A stretch of DNA of 24,234 nt from Clostridium sp. CAG:567 (GCA_000437855.1 FR902204.1:36430-60663), one strand, 5' to 3'. Counted from the stretch's first letter, positions 16,035 through 24,030 are shown. The notes: generated by a model from the sequence alone, not told the origin. Numbers and translations: made by a program.

Positions 16035-17036
16035 TTATTTATTAGCAATATATATAACAAGATCAACTAATTTGTTTGAATATCCCCATTCATTGTCATA
16101 CCATGCTACTAATTTTACAAAGCTATCTGTTAATGCAATTCCTGCTGTACTATCAAAAATACATGTATGTTCATCATGTATAAAGTCTGATGAAACTACT
16201 GGGTCTGATACATATTCTACTATACCTTTCATTTCATTTTCAGATGCTCTTTTTACAGCTTCGCATATTTCTTCATAAGAAGCAGGTTTTTCTAAGTTAC
16301 ATGTTAAATCTACAACTGAAACATCAACTGTTGGTACTCTGAATGACATACCTGTTAATTTTCCATTTAATGTAGGAATTACTTTTCCAACTGCTTTAGC
16401 AGCACCTGTTGATGATGGAATAATATTATAACTTGCTGCTCTTCCACCTCTCCAATCTTTTTTAGAAGCTCCATCAACTGTTTTTTGAGTAGCTGTAATA
16501 CTATGAACTGTTGTCATTAATCCGTCTTTAATTCCAAAGTTATCATTTATAATTTTAGCAAGTGGTGCTAGACAGTTTGTTGTACATGATGCATTTGAGA
16601 TAATGTTCATGTCTGGTGTATATGTTTCATTGTTTACTCCCATAACAAACATTGGTGCATCTTTAGATGGTGCAGATATAATAACTTTTTTTGCACCAGC
16701 TTCTAAGTGTGCATTTGCTTTTTCAGTAGTAGTAAATACTCCTGAACATTCTAATATATATTCAGCTCCAACTTCTCCCCATGGTATGTTTTTAGGATCT
16801 ATTTCATTATATACACTTATTTTTTTTCCATTTACTACTAGTTTTCCATCTTTTTCGTAAACTTCTCCTTCAAATTTTCCATGTATTGTGTCATATTTCA
16901 TCATATATGCCATATAATCAGCTGTTATAAATGGATCATTTATTGCAACAACCTCAACATTTTCTTTATTTAGTGCTGCTTGTAATGATAAATTTCCGAT
17001 TCTTCCGAAACCATTAATTCCTAATTTTATTGACAT
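16035..17036 (-). CDS. gap: Glyceraldehyde-3-phosphate dehydrogenase (NAD-dependent)
   Basis: GAPDH makes 1,3-bisphosphoglycerate from glyceraldehyde-3-phosphate, NAD and phosphate. The 333 residues show the Rossmann motif INGFGRIG (7-14), an Asp in AINDPF (Asp34) that favours NAD, the catalytic SNASCTTNCLAP block with Cys151, His178 in TTVHSITATQ, and WYDNEWGYSNK near the C-terminus. The ATG at 17036 has AAAAGGAGG just upstream. It opens the gap-pgk-tpiA-gpmI-eno operon. The regulator gene cggR, often directly upstream in Firmicutes, is absent here; the next gene upstream is an unrelated small ORF behind tandem terminators. Confidence 0.97.
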   Translation of the reverse strand: MSIKLGINGFGRIGNLSLQAALNKENVEVVAINDPFITADYMAYMMKYDTIHGKFEGEVYEKDGKLVVNGKKISVYNEIDPKNIPWGEVGAEYILECSGVFTTTEKANAHLEAGAKKVIISAPSKDAPMFVMGVNNETYTPDMNIISNASCTTNCLAPLAKIINDNFGIKDGLMTTVHSITATQKTVDGASKKDWRGGRAASYNIIPSSTGAAKAVGKVIPTLNGKLTGMSFRVPTVDVSVVDLTCNLEKPASYEEICEAVKRASENEMKGIVEYVSDPVVSSDFIHDEHTCIFDSTAGIALTDSFVKLVAWYDNEWGYSNKLVDLVIYIANK

Positions 17037-17051
17037 AAATTTCCTCCTTTT

Positions 17052-17068
17052 AGATGTTCTTTACATCT
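17052..17068. promoter_or_regulatory. Small inverted repeat before the gap ribosome binding site
   Basis: AGATGT (17052-17057) and ACATCT (17063-17068) are reverse complements with a 5-base loop, seven bases upstream of the gap Shine-Dalgarno on the minus strand. It could be a 5' stabilising hairpin or an operator half-site pair. No promoter between it and the terminators stands out clearly. Confidence 0.3.
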
Positions 17069-17116
17069 TATTTTATTTTAATATATTTAGTATATCCTAA
17101 ACAATGTAATTTTATA

Positions 17117-17145
17117 TCAAAAAAGAATACTTTTCAAGTATTCTT
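17117..17145 (-). terminator. Second tandem terminator upstream of the gap operon
   Basis: On the minus strand a 10-bp stem (AAGAATACTT/AAGTATTCTT, 17123-17145) with a 3-base loop is followed by a T-run. It lies just downstream of another terminator behind the 71-residue protein gene and insulates the glycolysis operon from upstream transcription. Confidence 0.7.
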
Positions 17146-17159
17146 AGGTAAATTTTCGT

Positions 17160-17209
17160 CAAAAAATAAATAAAAACTTATTGAGTATTGTCAATAAGTT
17201 TTTATTTAT
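17160..17209 (-). terminator. Terminator of the 71-residue protein gene
   Basis: A 19-bp perfect stem (17166-17184 with 17191-17209) with a 6-base loop is followed on the minus strand by a T-run (17166-17161). It begins six bases after the stop codon. Confidence 0.85.
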
Positions 17210-17214
17210 AATTA

Positions 17215-17430
17215 CTATAATGTAATGTTGTCTATAATTTCAATCTCTTGGAACCAAAAATCATGGTTAAGTTCTTGATGCCAGAAGTCATGTACTTCTT
17301 TGAATACTTTTTCTTGTTTTGGTGTTAATTCAAATGTTACTTCTTGAAATAAGAAGTTTTTAATTTTTGTCCAAGTATTGATTTCAGCTGGAACTTCAGT
17401 TCTTACTTCATTATTATTTAACTCTTCCAT
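17215..17430 (-). CDS. 71-residue protein with repeated aromatic-x-Gln-Glu motif, unknown function
   Basis: I do not recognise this family. The chosen start is the ATG at 17430, behind AAAGGAGG seven bases upstream; an in-frame ATG at 17472 lacks a ribosome binding site and would add 14 residues. The 71 residues have an acidic N-terminus (MEELNNNEV), one central amphipathic segment and three related blocks: NFLFQEVTFEL, DFWHQELNHD and DFWFQEIEII. It has no signal peptide or membrane segment. It is a single-gene unit with its own promoter and a very strong terminator, placed between spoVT and the glycolysis operon. The isolated high-quality signals suggest a short, well-expressed transcript. 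Confidence 0.75.
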   Translation of the reverse strand: MEELNNNEVRTEVPAEINTWTKIKNFLFQEVTFELTPKQEKVFKEVHDFWHQELNHDFWFQEIEIIDNITL

Positions 17431-17476
17431 TGTTATTCCTCCTTTGTGAACCTCATATATTACTTTTTTCATATTA

Positions 17477-17505
17477 TTTATACTATAAAACCATTAAATA
17501 ATCAA
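17477..17505 (-). promoter_or_regulatory. SigA promoter for the 71-residue protein
   Basis: On the minus strand TTGATT (17505-17500) and TATAAA (17482-17477) are 17 bases apart, 46 bases before the chosen start codon. If used, transcription begins near 17470, so the longer start at 17472 could not be translated. This supports the shorter protein. Confidence 0.5.
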
Positions 17506-17554
17506 GCTTTTTTATGTTACGTTTTTGTTACAAAAACATTACAGTATAATTACA

Positions 17555-18109
17555 TTATATTTCCATTTGGCTTCCTAAGAAACTAGCTGCCGATTGAGCA
17601 ACTTTTTGCTCTACCTCACTCATCTTTGTATTATTATCTTTTGATAATAATATTACCGTTCCAATTACATCTCCATCTGAAATAATTGGATATACAACTT
17701 GTGAATTATATCTTCTTTCTTTATTTTCGTTTTTAGTAATTGGTATAGCTAAGTCATTATTTTCCTTACTTGTATATTTTTCTTTGTCATCCATCAATTT
17801 TTCTAATTCTGTACTTATATTTTGCTCTAGTAATTCCTTCTTTGCTCCACCAGATACTGCAATCACAGTGTCTTTGTCTGTAATACAAGCTATATGTCCT
17901 GTTGTTTTTGCTAATGTTTCTGCATATCCTGTTGCAAATTCAGTTAATTCACCTATTGGAGAATATTTTTTTAAAATAACTTCTCCTTCTTTATCCGTAA
18001 ATATTTCAAGTGGATCTCCCTCTTTTATTCTCAAAGTTTTTCTAATTTCTTTTGGAATAACAACCCTACCCAAATCATCAATTCGTCTAACTACGCCCGT
18101 TGCTTTCAA
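17555..18109 (-). CDS. spoVT: Stage V sporulation protein T (AbrB/GAF regulator)
   Basis: SpoVT is a DNA-binding regulator of late forespore genes in endospore formers. Its 184 residues match the family. The N-terminal AbrB/SpoVT swapped-hairpin domain (1-50) reads MKATGVVRRIDDLGRVVIPK, and the C-terminal GAF-like domain (about 56-182) includes ITDKDTVIAVSGG and VIGTVILLSK. The start is TTG at 18109 behind AAGGAGG seven bases upstream. A SigG-like promoter lies in the 108-base gap after the KAP NTPase gene. It is direct evidence that the organism belongs to a sporulating lineage. Confidence 0.95.
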   Translation of the reverse strand: MKATGVVRRIDDLGRVVIPKEIRKTLRIKEGDPLEIFTDKEGEVILKKYSPIGELTEFATGYAETLAKTTGHIACITDKDTVIAVSGGAKKELLEQNISTELEKLMDDKEKYTSKENNDLAIPITKNENKERRYNSQVVYPIISDGDVIGTVILLSKDNNTKMSEVEQKVAQSAASFLGSQMEI

Positions 18110-18172
18110 AACACTACCTCCTTTTAAATTTAAAGCTTTTGCTTTTTCAATACAAAAATTTTTAATTATTCT

Positions 18173-18203
18173 TAGTATTGCTTTAAAAGGAAATTTTTAT
18201 ACA
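18173..18203 (-). promoter_or_regulatory. Candidate SigG promoter for spoVT
   Basis: On the minus strand TGTATA (18203-18198) and AATACTA (18179-18173) are 18 bases apart and resemble the forespore SigG elements (TGAATA-like and CATACTA). It lies 64 bases before the spoVT start. In Bacillus subtilis spoVT is SigG-dependent, which fits. Confidence 0.45.
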
Positions 18204-18217
18204 TTTTTTAATTCAGG

Positions 18218-20209
18218 TTACACAGATTCTTTTTTGTCAATATTTAAAATATCTCTTTTTTCAGGTTCATAACTTTTTAATATGTTTCCCAATTCGTTAG
18301 AGAAATCTTGTAATAATACTATTTTTATACTTGGAAGTTTACCATCAATATAATCATCTATAATATGTTTTAGTTTTTTAATATTGGGCATTTCTTCTGA
18401 AATATCTTCTTTAAACCTTTTTGCTCTATCAGATAATTTTTCTTTTATAGTTACAATATCTTCATTGCTTGCACATGAAATTCTTTGGAATGTTTGAAAT
18501 GCGTCATAATACTTAAATATTGGTATATTCATACATTCTTTATCAAACTTATCATAAAACATTTCCATTTTCATTGGAATATATTTAAATATCTCTTCTG
18601 CTTTTTCATTATACATTTTTGTTTTTAATTGCATATTTATTTCATTAAAATGTTTTAATATTTCCTCCATATCTGGTTCAAATTCATCTTCTATAGCTAC
18701 CTGTGATAGTTCTTCTTCTACATTATCACAGTATGTAGAAGTTAAAGATGAAATATTCATTCCATTAAAAAATACTGATTTTATTGTTCTCATGTCATAA
18801 TCAATCAAGTTCTTTTTTATAAAATAAGCAAAGTATGAGAATAGTTTTACAATTTGTATTATTTCTATTTTTCCATTTTTTACATAGTCTACAGTTTCAT
18901 CTATAACAGTATCAAATTGATCATCTGGTATTTTCCAGTATTCTTCTGTAAGAAGTCTTTTGTATCCAGGTAATTGTTTTGTATCCACAGTATCACGTAT
19001 TACTTCCATGTTTTCTTTAAATATTTTCATATCAAAAATACGAGTACGTACATATTTTTCGATAAATTTAAAGAAACGATATTCTGCTTTAAAGTTATAA
19101 TAGTAGTTATTATCAAATTCTTTAATATAGAATTGTCTATTATCCATAAATACCCTTGAAGATACTAAGACTGATTTGTATTCTTCATTACTATTAATAT
19201 TTACAAATTTGTCTTTAGTAATTTTTCCAGCTTTAATTTCAAAAGATATAGCAATTGTAAATATCAGCATTGTTTGTAATACTCTATGATTTGTATTTGG
19301 ATATGATTTTGTAACTGCATCAAATATCTTTTTAAAATTGTTTAACGCATGCTTTAAAATACGTAAGTTTCTGGTTCCACTTTTATTAAATGTAGAAGTA
19401 ATTAAATTTGTATTTTCTCTCAGGAATCTTATTAAATCAGCATCATTTTCGTATCTCATTAAAAGTCCGTTAATGATATAATTAAATTCTGGAGCATACT
19501 CAAATGTTTCTCCAACAAGTTTTTCCTTTATTCTTTCATAATCATTTGCCTTATCAAAAACATATTCAATAGTATCTCGTATTCTTTCAACCATTGGCTT
19601 ATCTGTTTTTATATTTAATTTATTTTCTTTATCCAATAAATAAGTGGCAATAAATGTTTTCATTTCCAAATTACTGTTTTTTAATTTTGTTGATAATTCT
19701 TTTTCATTACAAATGATTATAGTTTTTATATTATCATGTTCAACAAAGTTATTAATATATCCTAAAATGTCAATAACGTCTACATTGGCTCTTTCCAAGT
19801 CATCAAAGCAAAGTACTTTATCATCTGTTGAAAAGAACTGTGCATAATCTACTCTATCTCCATTTTGTGTAACACCAAAAAAATTCGCCATGTCTAGCCC
19901 TGTTTTAGCATATTCAGGTATACTTCCTGACCCATTAGAATTCATAAATTTTTTCAAATTTTTATTCATCAATTGAGTAGTTTCAATAAATATTTTCTTA
20001 CTTATTTCTTCCAAATTTGATATTCCATACAAAGACATATATATAGGTGTAAGTCTTTTTCCATTTACTTGCATTGCCTCAATTTTAGGCTTTATTTTAT
20101 GATTCCAAAAGTATGTTTTTCCGCTTCCCCATTCACCATTAATCATAATTGCATAGTCTGTATATTCTGCTCTAATATAGTCCAAAATGCTTTCTACTAA
20201 GTCTTCCAT
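18218..20209 (-). CDS. KAP-type P-loop NTPase without membrane insertion
   Basis: The 663-residue protein begins at once with a P-loop domain: INGEWGSGKTYF (Walker A, 23-34, Lys31), KVLCFDDLERA (Walker B, 131-141, Asp136/Asp137) and TIIICNEKEL (163-172), a sensor-like strand. This is the KAP family pattern (named after Kidins220/ARMS and PifA). Many KAP proteins carry transmembrane helices between Walker A and B; here that stretch (35-130) is polar, so the protein looks soluble. Residues about 260-660 are helical, Lys/Glu/Tyr-rich and unrecognised. Bacterial KAP ATPases include the phage-exclusion factor PifA and other defence-linked proteins, so defence is possible but unproven. The ATG at 20209 follows AAAGGA. 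The gene starts 16 bases after comF, so they are probably co-transcribed. Confidence 0.82.
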   Translation of the reverse strand: MEDLVESILDYIRAEYTDYAIMINGEWGSGKTYFWNHKIKPKIEAMQVNGKRLTPIYMSLYGISNLEEISKKIFIETTQLMNKNLKKFMNSNGSGSIPEYAKTGLDMANFFGVTQNGDRVDYAQFFSTDDKVLCFDDLERANVDVIDILGYINNFVEHDNIKTIIICNEKELSTKLKNSNLEMKTFIATYLLDKENKLNIKTDKPMVERIRDTIEYVFDKANDYERIKEKLVGETFEYAPEFNYIINGLLMRYENDADLIRFLRENTNLITSTFNKSGTRNLRILKHALNNFKKIFDAVTKSYPNTNHRVLQTMLIFTIAISFEIKAGKITKDKFVNINSNEEYKSVLVSSRVFMDNRQFYIKEFDNNYYYNFKAEYRFFKFIEKYVRTRIFDMKIFKENMEVIRDTVDTKQLPGYKRLLTEEYWKIPDDQFDTVIDETVDYVKNGKIEIIQIVKLFSYFAYFIKKNLIDYDMRTIKSVFFNGMNISSLTSTYCDNVEEELSQVAIEDEFEPDMEEILKHFNEINMQLKTKMYNEKAEEIFKYIPMKMEMFYDKFDKECMNIPIFKYYDAFQTFQRISCASNEDIVTIKEKLSDRAKRFKEDISEEMPNIKKLKHIIDDYIDGKLPSIKIVLLQDFSNELGNILKSYEPEKRDILNIDKKESV

Positions 20210-20225
20210 CTATTTCAATCCTTTC

Positions 20226-20915
20226 TTAATCTATTTTTTGTGTTTTATTATAGTCTTTAGCAATAGTCATAACGCCAATTTTATTGGTATTAGCCTTTTT
20301 TAATGTTTTTGCGCATTCATTACAAGTTGCTCCTGTAGTATACACATCATCAAAAATCAAAACATTCTTTCCTTTTATTATTTTATTATTTCTTAGTTTA
20401 TATACATCCTTAACATTTTCAACTCTTTGCTGTTTTGTCAATTTACTTTGTGTATTATTTTCTTTATATTTTATTAATATATCTTCTTTTAGTGTCAATG
20501 ATTCAATGTTTTCAGTTATTAACCTTGCTATCAATTGTGTTTGGTTATATCCTCTTTCTTTTATTTTTTTATATGTCATAGGAACTGGAATTATTATATC
20601 ATATTTTTTTAAAAATCCACATATTTTTTTATTTTTCACAAAAAATTCAAAAAACATCTTGCTCAAATATGCTTTATTATTAAATTTATATTGAATTATT
20701 TTATCTCTTATTATTGAATCATACTTAAAGACAAAAGCATGTTCATCAAAATATTTTGTTCTATCTTTTTCGTAATCTATAATTTGATTAACAAATAATT
20801 CCGACGTTTTCAATTTTCTTTCACACTTTTCACATAAAAAATTGTTTTCAATTTTCTTACATATTCCACAAGACTTTGGATAAATAAAAAAGAGCAAATC
20901 ATCTAAAAAGTTCAT
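20226..20915 (-). CDS. comFC: ComF-family phosphoribosyltransferase-like protein
   Basis: ComFC/GntX-family proteins have an N-terminal zinc finger and a type I phosphoribosyltransferase-like domain and are needed for DNA uptake in competent bacteria. The 229 residues show Cys16-x2-Cys19 and Cys28-x2-Cys31, then IIIPVPMTYKKIKERGYNQT (about 107-125) and the PRPP loop NVLIFDDVYTTGAT (184-197). AGGAGG lies five bases before the ATG at 20915. It lies between the coiled-coil repeat gene and the KAP NTPase. recD2-comF neighbourhoods are known in Clostridia, so the coiled-coil gene looks like an insertion between them (inference). Confidence 0.92.
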   Translation of the reverse strand: MNFLDDLLFFIYPKSCGICKKIENNFLCEKCERKLKTSELFVNQIIDYEKDRTKYFDEHAFVFKYDSIIRDKIIQYKFNNKAYLSKMFFEFFVKNKKICGFLKKYDIIIPVPMTYKKIKERGYNQTQLIARLITENIESLTLKEDILIKYKENNTQSKLTKQQRVENVKDVYKLRNNKIIKGKNVLIFDDVYTTGATCNECAKTLKKANTNKIGVMTIAKDYNKTQKID

Positions 20916-20952
20916 ATAAACCTCCTAAAATATTGCCCCCAATATATAATTA

Positions 20953-21627
20953 TTAATTAATTTGTTTTATGTCCCATGTTAAATCTAAATAGTTTGTTAT
21001 TTTGCTTGTTTGTCCAAATAAAATATCCATCATTTGTGAAGTATCATTCATTTCATCTACAATGTGTTTTTCAATTCTATCTGTTTTTACATCTAGCTTA
21101 TCTGCTTTTTCTTCTAGTCCATCGAATTTTGTTTCTAGTTTATCTACTTTTCCTTCTAGTCCATCAAATTTTGTTTCTAGTTTATCTACTTTTTCTTCTA
21201 GTCTATCGAATTTTGTTTCTAGTTTATCTACTTTTTCTTCTAGTCCATCGAATTTTGTTTCTAGTTTATCTACTTTTCCTTCTAGTCCATCGAATTTTGT
21301 TTCTAGTTTATCTACTTTTTCTTCTAGTCCATCGAATTTTGTTTCTAGTTTATCTACTTTTCCTTCTAGTCCGTCAAATTTTGTTTCTAGTTTATCTACT
21401 TTTCCTTCTAGTCTATCAAATTTTGTTTCTAGTTTATCTACTTTTCCTTCTAGTCTATCGAATTTTGTTTCTAGTTTATCTACTTTTTCTTCTAGTCCAT
21501 TTATTGCTGTTCCTGTTTCTTCTTTAAATTCTTTTAAATCGTTTTTTAGTTCTTTTATTGCTTTTTTATTTTCTGTTTCTGATCTTTTAACTACATTAAG
21601 TATTTCTAATAACAACTCTTCTTGCAT
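20953..21627 (-). CDS. Tandem-repeat coiled-coil protein
   Basis: I cannot assign a named family. The 224-residue protein has a helical charged head (1-44), ten copies of a 14-residue unit of the form LEEKVDKLETKFDG (45-184; nine nearly identical, the tenth diverged) and a C-terminal part (185-224) containing MNDTSQMMDILFG. The unit is exactly two heptads with Leu, Val, Leu and Phe at core positions, so it should form one long uninterrupted coiled coil, probably a homo-oligomeric rod. It has no signal peptide or membrane segment. The ATG at 21627 follows a strong AAGGAGGTGA. The gene has its own likely promoter directly after recD2 and is followed 37 bases later by comF. Confidence 0.85.
   Translation of the reverse strand: MQEELLLEILNVVKRSETENKKAIKELKNDLKEFKEETGTAINGLEEKVDKLETKFDRLEGKVDKLETKFDRLEGKVDKLETKFDGLEGKVDKLETKFDGLEEKVDKLETKFDGLEGKVDKLETKFDGLEEKVDKLETKFDRLEEKVDKLETKFDGLEGKVDKLETKFDGLEEKADKLDVKTDRIEKHIVDEMNDTSQMMDILFGQTSKITNYLDLTWDIKQIN
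21076..21495 (-). repeat. 42-bp coding tandem repeat array (10 units)
   Basis: Ten consecutive 42-bp units encode the 14-residue coiled-coil repeat. Nine (21118-21495) differ only at a few positions, chiefly the E/G codon and the R/G codon, while the unit at 21076-21117 is diverged. The near identity at DNA level implies recent expansion or homogenisation, so copy number may differ between strains. Confidence 0.95.
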
Positions 21628-21669
21628 AGGGGCTCACCTCCTTCTTACGGTATTTTTGTACCCCCTATG
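21625..21669. promoter_or_regulatory. Inverted repeat over the start region of the coiled-coil gene
   Basis: CATAGGGG (21625-21632) and CCCCTATG (21662-21669) are exact reverse complements. On the minus strand the downstream arm contains the ATG, and the 29-base loop holds the Shine-Dalgarno. The upstream arm lies at the predicted transcription start. It could be an operator or, if transcription starts slightly earlier, an RNA hairpin masking the start codon. Confidence 0.5.
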
Positions 21670-21674
21670 GTAAT

Positions 21675-21703
21675 AGTTTATATTATATTAATATATAAGT
21701 CAA
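21675..21703 (-). promoter_or_regulatory. Promoter of the coiled-coil gene
   Basis: On the minus strand TTGACT (21703-21698) and TAAACT (21680-21675) are 17 bases apart. The -35 is good, the -10 fair. The promoter begins eight bases after the shifted-frame recD2 stop, and transcription would start near 21668. Confidence 0.45.
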
Positions 21704-21710
21704 TATAGAA

Positions 21711-23934
21711 CTATAGATTTCTTAATTTAAATTCTAAGCCTGTATTTCTTTTTTTACTATCTGCATTTTGCGTCATAAATTCTATAATATTAGGATTTCC
21801 AATTAAAATAAGTAATTTTTTTGCTCTTGTCATTGCAGTGTATAGTAATGTACGAGTAAGTAGCATTGGTGCAGCTTGTACAATTGGCATAATAACTACA
21901 TCAAACTCACTTCCGTTGAGCCTTATGTACAGTAATGCAGTATGAATGTTCTATTTGCTCAAGTTCATCAAAGTTATACCATACTAATTTATCGTCATCA
22001 AACTTAATTTTTACCTTTTTCTCTACTTCATCTATATTTAGTATTGTTCCATATTCTCCATTAAATACTCCTTTCCCCATTTCAAGTGTAGGTTCTCTTT
22101 TCTCCCAATAAATATCATAATTATTTTTTATTTGCATTATTCTGTCACCTTCACGGAACACGGAATCTATATACTTTCTTTCGTTTTTTTCTTCTGATTC
22201 CGGGTTTATGGCTTGTTGCAAACTTTTATTTAATTCTTTAGTTCCAAGCTCTCCTTTTTTAGTTGGACTAATTACTTGTATGTTTTGGGCAAAAGTATAG
22301 TTTCCATACCTTTCCAATCTTCCCGTGCATAGTGAAATTACATTCTCTAACACCTTTAATTTATTAGTTTCATTTATAAAGAAAAAATCTTCTATTAATT
22401 CTTCATTTTCATTTTGTTCATCTTTACTAAAAATACTAATGCCTTCATTTACCTTATGACTATTTAAAATAATTTTGCTTTTAGCTGCTTGTCTAAAAAT
22501 TTTGTTCAATGTAATTGTAGTAAGTCTTTCAGATTGTATAATATCTTTTAATACATTTCCTGGTCCAACTGATGGTAATTGATTACTATCTCCAACTAAT
22601 ACAAGCTTAGTTCCTTTATAAATTGCTTGTAATAAATAATTCATTAAAAATATATCAACCATTGATACTTCATCAACAATAATCACATCTGCGTCTAATG
22701 GTGCAACTTCTACATTTGGATCTATATTTTGTAACTCATCTGAGCTTGTTTTTCCAATCTCTAATAATCTATGCAAAGTTTTAGCTTCTTCTCCAGTAGC
22801 TTCACTCATTCTTTTAGCAGCTCTTCCAGTAGGTGCACAAAGTACAACCTTTTTTTCCTCTTGTTTATACATTTCAATTATTGTTTTTATTATAGTAGTT
22901 TTTCCTGTACCCGGTCCACCAGTAATTACACAAACATTATGCTCTTGAACTGCAATTACCGCTTCTCTTTGTTTTTCAGATAATTCTAAATCAGAATGTT
23001 TCTCAATTTTCTTTAATTTCTTTTCAAAATTACTAATTTTCTTTACATTTAAATAATTATCTAAAGTTATCAAACTTTCAGCAACATTTTTTTCAGCCAT
23101 GTAATAATTATATAAATATACCCACTCCTGGTTTTCTCTATCTTCTAATACAATTTCATTTTTTGTTTTCAAAAATATGATATTGTTTTCTATCATCGAT
23201 TCTGAAACATTTAGTAAATCTTTTACAAACTGAATCAAATTTTCATATAATACTGCACAATGTCCATTATTAGTAGATAATTTAAGTGCATATTTTATAC
23301 CGCTTCTGATACGTTTATCATTTTCTAAATCCATTCCCATTTTTATAGCAATCTGGTCTATTTGTGTAAAGTTAACCCTAACTGTCAAATCTATTAAAAT
23401 ATATGGATTTTCTTCTATTGTTGTTATTGTATTTGGCCCTAGTTTTTTATATATTTCTTCTGCGCTTTGTGGACCAATTCCGAATTTTTCTAGATAACTA
23501 ACAATTTGCCATACTTCCCAATTTTCATTAAAGCTTTGCGAAATTTCAATTGCTTTTTCCTCAGTAATTCCTTTTATACAAGATAATTTTTCAGGTTCAA
23601 ATTTAATAATATTTATTACATCTTTGCCAAAAGTATTAACCATTCTTTTAGCCGTTGCAGGGCCTATCCCTTTGAATTTTCCATTTGCTAAATAATTTTC
23701 TATTGAATCTAAATCTTCTGGCATTAACTTTTCAAAAGTCTCAATTTTTAATTGTCTACCATATTCAGGGTGTTCAACAAAATTACCAGTTATTTTTAAA
23801 CTATCGCCTTTCTCAATAAAAGGAAGATAACCCACAACAGTAGTTTCCTCTTCATCTGTTTCAAATGTTGCAATTGTATAGCTATTTATTTCATTACGAT
23901 AAATAATATCTCTAATTCTTCCTTTAATCTCCAA
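21711..23934 (-). pseudogene. recD2: recD2 ATP-dependent DNA helicase, interrupted by a one-base frameshift
   Basis: RecD2 is a 5'-3' SF1 helicase. The N-terminal part has helix-hairpin-helix repeats (FKGIGPATAKRM, 87-98; about 118-165), Walker A TGGPGTGKTT (338-347), Walker B VIIVDEVSMVD (417-427) and VGDSNQLPSVGPG (447-459). The first frame runs 675 codons and ends at 21907 as ITVHKAQRK-stop. Dropping the base at 21915 restores the expected HKAQ-GSEFDVV and 67 more codons, including RTLLYTAMTRAKKLLILIG, to a TAG at 21711. The rejoined protein has 740 residues, the normal family length. The unshifted product lacks the end of the last helicase motif and is probably inactive. Sequencing error, true mutation or recoding remain possible. 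The start is TTG at 23934 with GAGG eight bases upstream. Confidence 0.88.
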
Positions 23935-23958
23935 AGTTAATACCTCACTATTTTACTG

Positions 23959-23974
23959 TTTCATATTTATGAAA
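23959..23974. promoter_or_regulatory. 16-bp palindrome in the recD2 leader
   Basis: TTTCATATTTATGAAA consists of 7-bp arms around two central bases. It lies 25 bases upstream of the recD2 TTG start and inside the predicted leader RNA. It could be an operator or a weak hairpin. It does not match the clostridial or Bacillus LexA box. Confidence 0.3.
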
Positions 23975-24021
23975 TCATTTTACTCTATCTATTTTATCCT
24001 TATTTAAACAGTTTAGCAAGT

Positions 24022-24030
24022 ATTATAACA
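24022..24030 (-). promoter_or_regulatory. Extended -10 promoter for recD2
   Basis: On the minus strand TGtTATAAT is a perfect extended -10 element; no good -35 lies at the usual distance. Transcription would start about 80 bases before the recD2 start codon. Confidence 0.4.

Noticed and set aside
21076..21495. Possible CRISPR array
   Set aside because: The 42-bp units are contiguous with no unique spacers and keep a coding frame.
20976..21673. Two long plus-strand frames opposite the coiled-coil gene (183 and 223 codons)
   Set aside because: The 42-bp repeat has no stop in these frames, so any frame open in one unit stays open throughout. No ribosome binding site is seen, and the minus-strand gene explains the region.
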